DNA of 22,904 nucleotides from a virus. The stretch's first letter is position 1. Every line of letters begins with the position of its first letter. The notes under the pieces are model-generated. The model had not been told where the DNA came from and made no database searches. It was given only the letters and a program-made list of their open reading frames with translations. The position numbers were made by a program, and so were the translations under genes. The stretch lies in IMG/VR virus record IMGVR_UViG_3300047496_000103, positions 1 through 22,904 of that record; one strand, given 5' to 3'. Positions 6,548 through 13,886 of this stretch are shown one piece after another.

Positions 6548-7342
6548 TTAAATAGTTGGCACTTCGTCTGAGGCCTTTTTATTGGCCTCGCATCGTTTTT
6601 GATATGGACAGCTCTTGCAGTAGTCTGGAGTGGCAGCTGGGAGTTGGTCGTGGTCAGCGTACCAGATAACTTCTTGGATTTTTGTCACGATCTCCATGAA
6701 GGTACGCTCTGTGGTCGTGACAGCAAACTCGCGCATGTCGGACTTGTCTTTGTTGTAGTAGAGAAACTTTATGCCCTTGGCGGCGGTGTATCCCGAGAGT
6801 TCTGGGATGTGGGCGAACTTGCCCTCTTTCAAAGCTTTGTTGAACAAGTACAAGTAAGTTACACCTTGGACGAGGTGGTCTGGCTTCGGAGTACGAGCTT
6901 CGGCGTAGTTGAATCCGCTCATAGACTTGAACTCGCCCAACCACAACCCGTCGTCGAGAATCACGACCATGTCAATCTTGGCGAGTTTGATCTGGAGCTC
7001 GTCTGAAGATACTCTGAACTCGTAGTCTGGCGTACCGTCTTTGTTGGTGTGGAACGATCCGTCTTCCTTGCGAAATTTGATACCAGCTCCGGTCTTATAG
7101 AACGCGTCGGCCAACATTTGACCTATAGCTAGGCCCAGTTCACCTATGCGGGCACTGGAGTTGGGGAACGAGTTCTTCTCTTCGGGGGTGTTGGTGTAGT
7201 TGTAATAAATTTTACGGATGCACGGAGAGCCCAATAGATACGGCTTGATCGAGCGGTCTTTACCCGGCTTGTGGACTCGGGGTTCACGCTTGACTACAGA
7301 GTCGTACAAAGACTTCAAGTCCTTGCGATTAAAAGAGCTCAT
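6548..7342 (-). CDS. RecB/Cas4-like PD-(D/E)XK nuclease with a probable 4Fe-4S cluster
   Basis: A 264-residue protein. The nuclease core is visible: KIDMVV (D124), then GEFKS with E137 and K139 (the E-x-K motif), then the QGVTYLY motif (Q159/Y163). Four cysteines sit where Cas4 and AddB nucleases hold a 4Fe-4S cluster: C41 near the N-terminus and C242, C245 and C251 in CKSCPYQKRC at the C-terminus. The family resects or cuts DNA ends, so a role in recombination, replication or host DNA breakdown is likely. I chose the ATG at 7342, which has GGAG six bases upstream, over an in-frame TTG at 7354. The start overlaps the end of the ClpP-like gene by 14 bases. Confidence 0.88.
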   Translation of the reverse strand: MSSFNRKDLKSLYDSVVKREPRVHKPGKDRSIKPYLLGSPCIRKIYYNYTNTPEEKNSFPNSSARIGELGLAIGQMLADAFYKTGAGIKFRKEDGSFHTNKDGTPDYEFRVSSDELQIKLAKIDMVVILDDGLWLGEFKSMSGFNYAEARTPKPDHLVQGVTYLYLFNKALKEGKFAHIPELSGYTAAKGIKFLYYNKDKSDMREFAVTTTERTFMEIVTKIQEVIWYADHDQLPAATPDYCKSCPYQKRCEANKKASDEVPTI

Positions 7343-7964
7343 CGACAACTCCAAGCTTCAAGAGTTGCTCGGCGGTGAAGTAAGAGTCTTTTTTCGTTCC
7401 AGCCTCGAGCCAAAACTTGGCTGGCTTCCCAGTGAACTCTTCCATCCACTGAGCCCAGAGTTTGACTTCCTTCTCCGCTTGCAAGACCATGTCTTTGTGG
7501 TTGGAGTGGCGGTCGAAGTCGACTCCGTAACTCATCTCGTGCCACATGAAGGACGAGAACTTGGAGATCTTACGGCGTCTGCCGGCAGCCAGAATCAATG
7601 TGGCTGCAGACATAATCTCACCGTAACCCTTGGTGATGATCTGGCACTTGCTCTCTCGGATGCGGCCGACTATGGCCATAGCTTGATAACAAAACCCGCC
7701 GGGAGAGTTGATCTTGATGGTAATCGCGGCTCTGGAATCAGCTTCCATCTCAGTCAAAGTACGATCCACGAGGTTGAACATGTCCTCGTTTATCTCGCCA
7801 GTCAAGTTTAGAACTCGACGCTGGAAGTCAGCTCCGTGTTTGAATACGTACTCCAACAACAAAGACGCGTGCGTTAAACGGTCGTCGATGCTGGCACTCG
7901 GGCTGATTCTGGAGATGCCGTTGGTAGCTTTGGGCTTGAGTTTATGCGCTCGCTTTTTGTTCAC
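7329..7964 (-). CDS. Cytosolic ClpP-like serine protease
   Basis: About 211 residues with the ClpP pattern. With the GTG at 7964 as residue 1, the features are INSPGG near 85-90, the nucleophile region GEIMSAATLI (S119), MWHEMS (H142), and KKDSYFTAEQL (D193), followed by GVVDELF at the end. Spacings Ser-His (23) and His-Asp (51) match ClpP, so the triad looks intact. There is no signal peptide; the N-terminus is basic and probably flexible. The GTG is preferred because GGAGG lies nine bases before it; an ATG at 7973 directly abuts that GGAGG, and a TTG at 7991 is also possible. It overlaps the GroES-like gene's end and the nuclease gene's start, suggesting one operon. Without a visible Clp ATPase it may borrow the host's ClpX or ClpA, or act alone. 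Confidence 0.87.
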   Translation of the reverse strand: MNKKRAHKLKPKATNGISRISPSASIDDRLTHASLLLEYVFKHGADFQRRVLNLTGEINEDMFNLVDRTLTEMEADSRAAITIKINSPGGFCYQAMAIVGRIRESKCQIITKGYGEIMSAATLILAAGRRRKISKFSSFMWHEMSYGVDFDRHSNHKDMVLQAEKEVKLWAQWMEEFTGKPAKFWLEAGTKKDSYFTAEQLLKLGVVDELF

Positions 7965-8223
7965 TGGCGACATCCTCCACCCGAGCGACAATATTGGTCT
8001 CTTCCATTACTAGGATGGTGACTCCGTCGATCGTGATGGTTTGTCGCTGGTTGCCGTAGTACACTTTGGTTCCGACCTTGAGATCGGAATCAGCTAGGGC
8101 ATCGCCTACGTACTTGATTACACCGACCGAGTTCGAATCATCTGGCATGGAGAATACACTTTGAGACTTAGCGCTAGTCTTCAAAGCTTCGACTCCGACT
8201 CTATTTCCTCGCATCTTAACCAT
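7942..8223 (-). CDS. GroES-like co-chaperonin (Cpn10)
   Basis: A 93-residue protein. The Cpn10 layout is visible: an RGNRVGVEAL opening strand, a flexible segment ending in SMPD at the place of the GroEL-binding mobile loop, GVIKYVG (the usual G-x-V-x-x-V-G strand), VGTKVYYG in place of the V-G-D-x-V strand, then ITIDGVTILVMEETNIVARV as the closing strands. Family members cap GroEL; phage versions such as T4 gp31 allow folding of the capsid protein. No GroEL partner is seen in the window, so it probably works with host GroEL. AGAGG lies five bases before the ATG. It sits between the FKBP-like and ClpP-like genes in a head-gene operon. Confidence 0.85.
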   Translation of the reverse strand: MVKMRGNRVGVEALKTSAKSQSVFSMPDDSNSVGVIKYVGDALADSDLKVGTKVYYGNQRQTITIDGVTILVMEETNIVARVEDVASEQKASA

Positions 8224-8232
8224 GAGTACCTC

Positions 8233-8838
8233 TTAAGCGGTCTGGGCTTGGTCGCCGGTGGGCGCGACGGGTTCAGGCGCAGGGGTTGTAACCGGAGGCT
8301 TGGGTCTCCGAGAAATTCGATCAATCGTAATTTTAGCAGTCATAGAACCTTCGGGTCCGAAGACAACTTCGCGGGTCTCGTTCTTTTCGAGACCAAGAAC
8401 CGCGTTTTCAAGTTCGTCACCTAAGCTTTGACCGGCTCCGATGGCGTTCACCATCAAGCGCGTAACCGGCGAGAACTCAGCATCTTCAGACTTTTTGTGC
8501 GAGATGGCCAAACGGAGACGGTCGCCCAAGGCCACTCCGCCTTCAGTTACTTCCACGAAACCTTCAGCTGCATCTTCGTGGATCGCAACTTTGGTAGCGA
8601 TTTCAGCGCGGGTCACACCCAGCTTCTCTTCTAGAACTGTCTCGATAGCTTTGATTTGCATCAAGATTCCAGCGAGTTGGGATACTTGGTGACGGGCCAT
8701 CGCTTGTCCGACTTGCTGAACCTGAGCGTCGATGTACTCACCGAACTTAGCCAAGGTGGCGTCAGCGACGTACTGCTCAAAACTCTTGTTCGCGTGCGGT
8801 TTGTTGTTTCCGCCGCCGTTCGACTTCTTCTTACCCAT
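8233..8838 (-). CDS. FKBP/trigger-factor-like peptidyl-prolyl isomerase domain protein
   Basis: A 201-residue protein. Residues 1-20 are a Lys/Gly/Asn-rich tail and 20-95 are helical. Residues about 100-178 read like an FKBP or trigger-factor PPIase domain: GDRLRLAISHK, then NAIGAGQSLGDELENAVLGL, then KNETREVVF, then TAKITIDRISR, the usual order of strand, IxGxG-type turn, amphipathic helix and two closing strands. The last 20 residues are Pro/Ala-rich. Several aromatic residues typical of active FKBP pockets are missing (the usual Y, F and W positions are mostly small), so it may bind unfolded chains rather than isomerise. GGAG lies eight to nine bases before the ATG. It precedes the GroES-like gene by nine bases, suggesting joint work in folding. 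Confidence 0.72.
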   Translation of the reverse strand: MGKKKSNGGGNNKPHANKSFEQYVADATLAKFGEYIDAQVQQVGQAMARHQVSQLAGILMQIKAIETVLEEKLGVTRAEIATKVAIHEDAAEGFVEVTEGGVALGDRLRLAISHKKSEDAEFSPVTRLMVNAIGAGQSLGDELENAVLGLEKNETREVVFGPEGSMTAKITIDRISRRPKPPVTTPAPEPVAPTGDQAQTA

Positions 8839-9337
8839 TTGTGGAGCTCCGATTGAATAGCTTTTTGAATGCTAGTTTGATTAAACCAAATACGGATACT
8901 GACGTAAACCAGTCTTCGTGAGGTCGAGATACCGGGACCATAACGCAGTCTTGTTTGAGCGCGAGGTCGATCAACGCTTTTTCTAGCGTGTACACGTACC
9001 TGTCCAAACGATCTACAGTGCCAGAGTAAGTCTTGTAGAGCTGAATCGATCCGCCGCGTCGGGGACGAAACCAAAATGGATTACCCGGCTTCGTTTCTTG
9101 GATGGCTTCGTTCAAGAGCTCTACTTCGCTGATGTCGACGGGAACACCTAACAAAGCGGAAGCGTTAGCTCTGAGCCTAAGTTCACCGTCGAACTGCTCG
9201 TTCAAGTTCCGTTGTTCGACTTCGAAAGCTGAATCCACCTCAGCGATGATCTTGAGCTGAGCTTCGTTGGCCGTGGCTCTAATCCGTGAGTTGTTCTCAC
9301 GGATCGTCTTGGGTGTGAGTTTTACGAAGTCGCTCAT
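8831..9337 (-). CDS. Hypothetical protein
   Basis: A 168-residue protein I do not recognise. The first half is helical and charged (a long helix around residues 15-60 with ELRLRANASALLG). The second half contains a short aromatic and basic loop (FWFRPRRGGSI), a predicted helix (LYKTYSGTVDRLDRYVYTLE) and a basic C-terminal helix (LIKLAFKKLFNR) that could touch membrane or nucleic acid. Start and upstream stop overlap as ATGA, and no good SD is present, so translation is probably coupled to the gene before it. It overlaps the FKBP-like gene start by eight bases. Confidence 0.75.
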   Translation of the reverse strand: MSDFVKLTPKTIRENNSRIRATANEAQLKIIAEVDSAFEVEQRNLNEQFDGELRLRANASALLGVPVDISEVELLNEAIQETKPGNPFWFRPRRGGSIQLYKTYSGTVDRLDRYVYTLEKALIDLALKQDCVMVPVSRPHEDWFTSVSVFGLIKLAFKKLFNRSSTNG

Positions 9338-9849
9338 GCAATGCTCACTTGGTCGAGTGGAACTTTGATGGTGGGACCCGTCTCAGTCTTTACCACAACG
9401 AATGGGGCGTCGAGGCCTACGACCTTGCCGGTGATAGTCAAGTTCTTGTCGTTGGCTACCGTAACGTCTCGACCGGCCAAGTGGCGGTTAGCCATAGCGA
9501 AGGCCATCTTCTCACTGGGCGAGAGTTCTCCCGGAGCAACTTCTCTCTTCGGAGGAGCGGGTCGGGGCGGAGTGTTCGGATTTTCTTGGGCGAACACGGT
9601 ATTGGACTGAGCTTCTTTTGGGGGCTCGCTGAACGACAACGGGACGCCGTTCTCGATCGATTCGACTGCTTTGGTCACGAACTTACGGAGCATACCGACG
9701 ACTTCAATCTTGATGTCCTTGAAAGACTTGTGGTCGTAAGACTCGGCCGACTTCAAGATGTGGTTCAAGAACTCAATCTTGAGCTTTTCTTGTTCGAGCT
9801 GTTTCTCGCGCTCGCGCAGTTTCAGAATTTGAGCATCAATTTTCGACAT
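9334..9849 (-). CDS. Coiled-coil protein with a C-terminal SH3/KOW-like domain
   Basis: I place the start at the ATG at 9849 because GAGGA lies about ten bases upstream; a longer in-frame start at 9897 lies deep in the previous gene. The protein (171 residues) opens with a coiled-coil region (about 1-40, KLREREKQLEQEKLKIEFLN), then a Pro-rich linker (about 95-120, NTPPRPAPPKREV). It ends in a small strand-rich domain (about 135-171) with GRDVTVANDKNLTITGKVVG followed by a hydrophobic strand pair, similar in layout to SH3- or Hfq-like barrels. The function is unknown; an adaptor or RNA-binding role is speculative. Confidence 0.72.
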   Translation of the reverse strand: MSKIDAQILKLREREKQLEQEKLKIEFLNHILKSAESYDHKSFKDIKIEVVGMLRKFVTKAVESIENGVPLSFSEPPKEAQSNTVFAQENPNTPPRPAPPKREVAPGELSPSEKMAFAMANRHLAGRDVTVANDKNLTITGKVVGLDAPFVVVKTETGPTIKVPLDQVSIA

Positions 9850-10024
9850 CAGAATCTTCCTCGTCGAATTCGGTAAGTCCGAGTTCGCAGTCAACACAAA
9901 TCAGTTCGTCGTCGTTATACCGGTCGATGCACTTGGGGCAAATGTCTTGTTGTTCGCAAGACGCGCACGTCTTGGGCTCGTCTACCACTTGCTCGCCGCA
10001 CAATGCGCACTGAAATTCAATCAT
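9836..10024 (-). CDS. Small zinc-finger/RING-like protein
   Basis: About 62 residues with four CxxC pairs in a row (CALC, CASC, CPKC and CVDC), a layout that binds two zinc ions and recalls double zinc ribbons or RING-type fingers. The C-terminus is very acidic (EFDEEDSDVEN). I chose the ATG at 10024, with GGAAGG upstream and an overlap of eight bases with the previous stop, over a GTG at 10054. The role is unknown; small acidic zinc proteins in phages often bind host proteins, which is inference. Confidence 0.75.
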   Translation of the reverse strand: MIEFQCALCGEQVVDEPKTCASCEQQDICPKCIDRYNDDELICVDCELGLTEFDEEDSDVEN

Positions 10025-10226
10025 AGTCCGCGACCTTCCAGTTTTGGTAGTCACCTAAATGAACTTCGAGTTCACCGAAGTCGATAGTCTCAGTGGTGTC
10101 TCGATCGATGTACAAGACGCTCAACAACACAGTGTCTTGAGTCTTCTCGGCTCGACCCAAGACCATGATGTCTTGTTCGAGTGAAGGATTAGTGTATGTC
10201 TCGCCTTCGAGAAACTCCGTGATCAT
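10017..10226 (-). CDS. Small hypothetical protein with a leaderless-type start
   Basis: A 69-residue acidic protein, mostly predicted strands (DIMVLGRAEK, TVLLSVLYIDRD, GELEVHLGDY), probably a small barrel. I do not recognise it. No SD is present; a TATAAT box ends six bases before the ATG with a TTTACT 17 bases further up, so the transcript probably starts on the ATG. It begins the block of small genes that leads into the chaperone and protease genes. Confidence 0.68.
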   Translation of the reverse strand: MITEFLEGETYTNPSLEQDIMVLGRAEKTQDTVLLSVLYIDRDTTETIDFGELEVHLGDYQNWKVADYD

Positions 10227-10232
10227 GGAGTC

Positions 10233-10261
10233 ATTATAAGGTAAGGAAGGGGGTAAGTAAA
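10233..10261 (-). promoter_or_regulatory. Promoter giving a leaderless transcript at 10226
   Basis: On the minus strand TTTACT (10256-10261), 17 bases, then TATAAT (10233-10238), then six bases, then ATG. The same TTTACT/TATAAT pair with an 18-base spacer precedes the start at 18843. It would drive the genes from 10226 leftward, including the chaperone and protease block. Confidence 0.68.
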
Positions 10262-10264
10262 CGG

Positions 10265-11167
10265 TTAATCGACGACTACGTCTTTAACGTAAGGAATCCA
10301 CTTGGCTAAGCCGATGTAAGTGACCGAACCGCCGGGCAAGACTTGAAAACCTGGCTTTAGTTCGATGACTTGCGAGGTTCGCGTGTTTGGGTGTGTAGCT
10401 CCGGCGACCGGCTTCCAAGCCGCTTGTGGCAAACTATAGTTCGAACCGTTTGCCAAAAGAGTTGACAGTCTGTATACTTTTGGTGCATCCCCGACGTCGC
10501 CATAGAACTTCCTGCAAAATTTGCAAGTTATGGCGTCTCCCACAATTACGCGGTAGACAAAGACTTCTTCTAGGGCCATACCTTTGTTGTCCGACGCGAT
10601 TCGGTCCACAGAACCGATACCAATTGCGTTGGACATCTCGGTCAAAGCTACGCGTTGCCAGTCCCGGTTCCCGTCCTTGGAAGTGTCGCGCAACAGTTGC
10701 TTTACCTTGCCCAAGCTAGATTCTTTGATGAGTTCTTCTGCGATTGAAGTTCGACCCGGGTTGTTTATGGTGTCAAACTTATAGGCATCATTGTTCGCCC
10801 GTACGATGTTCTCGATTCGAGTGGTCGTGTCTACCGCGAGCTTGTCTATGAATTGCTTCGTCCGGTCGTTCACGCTTTGAACTGAGTATCTAGTCTCAGC
10901 CGTATTGGGCTTCTCGGTCGATTGTTGGGCTCGCATCTCCTTCAAGTTCTTGGGAGAGTGCTTAGAAATCGGGTTGTTGATGTAATTATGGTAATAAATC
11001 GCAGACAGCAAAGACTCGCGGTTCGAGGTATCGATACCGACATCTTGCATGCGCTTGAGTTCGTCTTTGGTGAATACTTGTGAACCCAAAACTGAAACGG
11101 TCATCATAGAGTAGTGCTTCTCGATGATTCGACGGATCTTCTCTAGAGTCTCGCGTGAAGTCACCAT
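10265..11167 (-). CDS. Phage Mu gpF/SPP1 gp7-like head morphogenesis protein
   Basis: A 300-residue protein. The N-terminal two thirds are helical. The C-terminal third has the motif series of this family: ALTEMSNAIGIGSVDRI (about 173-190), VGDAITCKFCRKFYGD with a CxxC, and ATHPNTRTSQV, matching the usual D-x-x-T-C-x-x-C and H-P-N-C-R-C pattern, although the later Cys residues are replaced. Family members are minor head proteins, linked to portal or capsid and needed early in head assembly. Location near the portal supports this. TAATG overlap with the previous stop, with GGAG about ten bases upstream. Confidence 0.82.
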   Translation of the reverse strand: MVTSRETLEKIRRIIEKHYSMMTVSVLGSQVFTKDELKRMQDVGIDTSNRESLLSAIYYHNYINNPISKHSPKNLKEMRAQQSTEKPNTAETRYSVQSVNDRTKQFIDKLAVDTTTRIENIVRANNDAYKFDTINNPGRTSIAEELIKESSLGKVKQLLRDTSKDGNRDWQRVALTEMSNAIGIGSVDRIASDNKGMALEEVFVYRVIVGDAITCKFCRKFYGDVGDAPKVYRLSTLLANGSNYSLPQAAWKPVAGATHPNTRTSQVIELKPGFQVLPGGSVTYIGLAKWIPYVKDVVVD

Positions 11168-11406
11168 TACGGCGTATCTCCACGGTATTCGTCTTCCAAG
11201 GCAGCGATGATCTCTTTGATCATATTAGCGTAGACGATTTTATTGATGGTTTCGAGTTTCTTGGCGATTTCAATCATAGCTGGGTCGTCAAAAGACTCAG
11301 TTACATGGATGTCGCCCGAGGAGTGGAGTTCGATGGCCTTGAGAAGAGACAAGTCCGCGTCGAGCGGAGTCTCACCTTTATTCAGAAAGACTTTGACTTT
11401 AGACAC
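11167..11406 (-). CDS. Small hypothetical protein
   Basis: A 79-residue acidic protein that I do not recognise. Residues 1-30 contain strands (KVKVFLNKG) and the remainder is helical (PAMIEIAKKLETINKIVYAN). A GTG start has AAGGA eight bases upstream, and it overlaps the HNH gene end by eight bases. The stop overlaps the head morphogenesis start, so it is probably co-translated with it. Confidence 0.7.
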   Translation of the reverse strand: MSKVKVFLNKGETPLDADLSLLKAIELHSSGDIHVTESFDDPAMIEIAKKLETINKIVYANMIKEIIAALEDEYRGDTP

Positions 11407-11704
11407 GTCGCGATCCTTTCTTAAGATTGTCTACGGCCCACAATGGCTGTAAATTGGAATAGTGATACGCCGCATAAATCGAGCTCTCTTTCGAAAAATC
11501 AAAAGCGCTGACGGGAACTATGTGGTCAAGGTGCCAAACGTCGATAGTCCACTTACGGACTTTATATTTGTTGGCGCGCGTATAGATCAACTTATCTTCC
11601 ATCGTGCATTTCTTGCATCTGGAGACCAAACCATTAGCGTGAGACTTACTTTTAAAGTAGTCGCTCCGTGGTTTTTCTAACTTACACTTAGGACAAATCT
11701 TCAT
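11399..11704 (-). CDS. HNH endonuclease
   Basis: A 101-residue protein. CPKC (residues 4-7) and CKKC (about 30-33) form a zinc site. The HNH core reads WHLDHIVPVSAF, then an intervening helix, then YHYSNLQPLWAVDNLKKG: the catalytic His in DHIVP, an Asn in SNLQPL and the closing N in DNLKKG. AAGGA lies eight bases before the ATG, inside the portal gene's end region. Small HNH proteins next to terminase and portal genes are known to help DNA packaging, while others are homing nucleases; the tight operon placement here favours the former. Confidence 0.88.
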   Translation of the reverse strand: MKICPKCKLEKPRSDYFKSKSHANGLVSRCKKCTMEDKLIYTRANKYKVRKWTIDVWHLDHIVPVSAFDFSKESSIYAAYHYSNLQPLWAVDNLKKGSRRV

Positions 11705-11708
11705 GAGA

Positions 11709-13790
11709 TTAATCCTTCAGAGTGTAGTACTCGACCTTGACTTTGCGGGGCTTTTTGGACTTGACGACTGGCTCGTCTTCTTCGGGAGCGACTACGTTGT
11801 TCTCGAGGTTGTCGGGATGCATTACTGAATCGTCGCCGAATTCAAAACCGTCTGGGTCTTGGTTCTCGTCCTTACCGTTCTCGTCGCCACCAGGAGGAGC
11901 TCCGCCTGGAGGATTTGCAGCTGCAGCTTCGGCGTTCTTCTTCTGAAGTTCTTGACCTTTGTCAGAAAACTGAGAATACCACGACATGTAGTTCGTTTCT
12001 AAGATTACGTCATCCATGCCCGGAAGAGGCGGAAGTCCGTCCTCGGCACGAATCTCATTGACCGTCTTCTTGAACTTAACTTCTTTCTCTTGACGCTCCA
12101 ACGACTCCATCCGAGTCTCGTTGGTAATGCCCGTGAATCTCAGGATGAACCGAGAGTCGAACGGCTTAATAATTTGCTCGTTGACGTAGTTCTCGATGTG
12201 GCGGAGGAGGGGATAGAGACCTTTGTCCTTCGAAGCTTCCATCTTGTGCTTCGTGTTGTCCCCGGACATCCCTTGACCGCCGGTACCTTCATCCTTGAAG
12301 GCGATCCCAATTTCGGCTGGATCGATTTGATAAATAGCGCAAATCATCTTGATGAGATAACGCATCCATCCTTCGAACCCGATGTCGTTGTGATTCTGGG
12401 TCAACGGTATCCACTCGACGTCGTCCATGCCGGCGAAGATTGGAGTCTGGAAAGAGTTGCGGGAACCCTTCAACATGTGTTGCCACTGTTGGCGAATGGT
12501 CTCGATCTTGCGGCGATTTAGGGCCGCTTTGATGTGGAGAATGCCCTTGGCGGAGAAGCCTTGAGTGAAATAAGCTTGGTTGTAGAACTCAGCGTTCAAG
12601 TGACCAGTCACGAGACCAACCACGAGTTCGAGCTCAGAAACGCCGTATCCGTTGTTGTAGATGTCGGTCGTCATGTTGCGCACGCCGAGTTTCAGCTCGT
12701 CAGCCGTGTAAGCGCGTTCGATCTTGCCCCGGATGACTTGAACGTATTTGTACTCGTTCTTCGCGAGTAGTTCCGGTTTCAACTCAAGAATCTTTTGCTT
12801 CTCGATTTGCTGAGCTTGTTTCTCTGGGAACAACAAGTCCAAGTTCAAAAAGTTCTCAGCGACTTCTTTGTATCGGCTGAGCTCTAGAGTGGCAAACTTA
12901 ATGGTTCCGGCATCTATAGGGAACCAGTGGTGGACACGACCGGCGTTGTCTGGCACGATTTCAGTGGTGTACCGATCGTACGTCAAGGAGTCGCGGACCC
13001 AAGCTCGGAGAGCCAAATCGAAGTCCCAGCGCAGAGTATCGAACGGACGGTTGTCCGTGATGCCGCAATTTATGACGAAGTCTTGAACGCGCTTCTTGGC
13101 TTTCTTGAACTGAGACTCTAGTTTTTCACGGGCTTTGCGCTCGAGTTCCCAGTTGTAAGCTTCGACTTCGTCGTCGCTCTGAGAAGCGCCAGAAGTGTTG
13201 TCCATTCCGTCTGTGGAGTCTGACCCAGATAAATCGTCGCCAGCTTCTTCGGAATCTTGCGAACCGTCTTGGCTCGCCATCGAATCGCCTTGAGCTTTCG
13301 CCACGGATTCTTCCGGATCGAGCTCAACTTGGTCTGCGCCCGGCTCTTCGCCGTCTTCCGGCATTTCTTTTCCGCCCAGCTCGTCGGCCGCGCCTTGCGC
13401 TTCGAGTTCAGCTTTAATCTTTTGGAGGAGCGCATCTTCGTCGCGCAAACAAAGCATCCAACCGCGTTCTTTCTCTGACTTAACTAATTTGGAATGGTTG
13501 GCAACTTGATTTTGACGGGTCTGAATGATTGCCGAGATGACGGAGTTCTTCAAGCTCATTTGCTTGAGGTGGCCGTCCATTAGGCGATAAGGCTTGTCTT
13601 TCCATCCGGAGGCGTTGATAGCGTACGAGGGGTCTTCGGTGATGGTCTTACCGAAGTAAAACTCGTCTTCCAGGTTGTCCTGGTTCATCACGATGGACGT
13701 CTTCGCTTTATGAAGCTGAGCGTCCACCATTGCGTGACCGGCCTCGAGCATCTTGGAGAAAATCGAAGGTTTGTTGTCCTGATCGGCCAT
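11709..13790 (-). CDS. Portal protein
   Basis: A 693-residue protein forming the ring through which DNA enters the head. Support comes from its length, its place directly after the large terminase, and the core segments (DFDLALRAWVRDSLTYDRYT, then HHWFPIDAGTIKF, then QTPIFAGMDDVEWIPLTQNH, then RYLIKMICAIYQIDPAEIGI) that have the shape of phage portal wing and stem regions. Residues about 138-215 are an acidic, Ser/Asp/Glu-rich insertion, and the last 75 residues are acidic and Pro/Gly-rich, probably disordered. AGAGG lies four bases before the ATG. It has its own -10 box upstream. Confidence 0.9.
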   Translation of the reverse strand: MADQDNKPSIFSKMLEAGHAMVDAQLHKAKTSIVMNQDNLEDEFYFGKTITEDPSYAINASGWKDKPYRLMDGHLKQMSLKNSVISAIIQTRQNQVANHSKLVKSEKERGWMLCLRDEDALLQKIKAELEAQGAADELGGKEMPEDGEEPGADQVELDPEESVAKAQGDSMASQDGSQDSEEAGDDLSGSDSTDGMDNTSGASQSDDEVEAYNWELERKAREKLESQFKKAKKRVQDFVINCGITDNRPFDTLRWDFDLALRAWVRDSLTYDRYTTEIVPDNAGRVHHWFPIDAGTIKFATLELSRYKEVAENFLNLDLLFPEKQAQQIEKQKILELKPELLAKNEYKYVQVIRGKIERAYTADELKLGVRNMTTDIYNNGYGVSELELVVGLVTGHLNAEFYNQAYFTQGFSAKGILHIKAALNRRKIETIRQQWQHMLKGSRNSFQTPIFAGMDDVEWIPLTQNHNDIGFEGWMRYLIKMICAIYQIDPAEIGIAFKDEGTGGQGMSGDNTKHKMEASKDKGLYPLLRHIENYVNEQIIKPFDSRFILRFTGITNETRMESLERQEKEVKFKKTVNEIRAEDGLPPLPGMDDVILETNYMSWYSQFSDKGQELQKKNAEAAAANPPGGAPPGGDENGKDENQDPDGFEFGDDSVMHPDNLENNVVAPEEDEPVVKSKKPRKVKVEYYTLKD

Positions 13791-13868
13791 GGATCCTCTA
13801 AATCTCTGTCTTTTCTATGCCTTAGGCAGCCTTGGTGGTGCAAGCTGTTGACTTTACACCATTCTCAC

Positions 13869-13874
13869 ATTATA
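13869..13874 (-). promoter_or_regulatory. -10 box upstream of the portal gene
   Basis: TATAAT on the minus strand in the context TTGGTATAATG, with 78 bases to the portal ATG. The -35 region (ATTTCG at 17 bases) is poor. The leader between 13791 and 13868 contains an imperfect stem (CAGC-TTG / CAA-GGCTG with one bulged G, at about 13826-13846) of unknown use. Confidence 0.5.
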
Positions 13875-13886
13875 CCAAGAATTCAC

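Noticed and set aside
7218-7811. A 197-residue plus-strand frame across the nuclease and ClpP-like genes
   Set aside because: Both genes on the other strand have complete catalytic motifs, and this frame spans their junction without any recognisable feature.
4058-8838. Treating the ClpP-like proteins as the prohead protease (lambda gpC type)
   Set aside because: A separate U35-like protease with WDHQHG and GLSVEG motifs sits next to the scaffold and capsid genes, so the ClpP-like proteins are unlikely to be the main maturation enzyme.
9850-9897. N-terminal extension of the coiled-coil protein to an upstream start at 9897
   Set aside because: The extension overlaps the zinc-finger gene deeply and lacks an SD, while the ATG at 9849 has GAGGA at good spacing.
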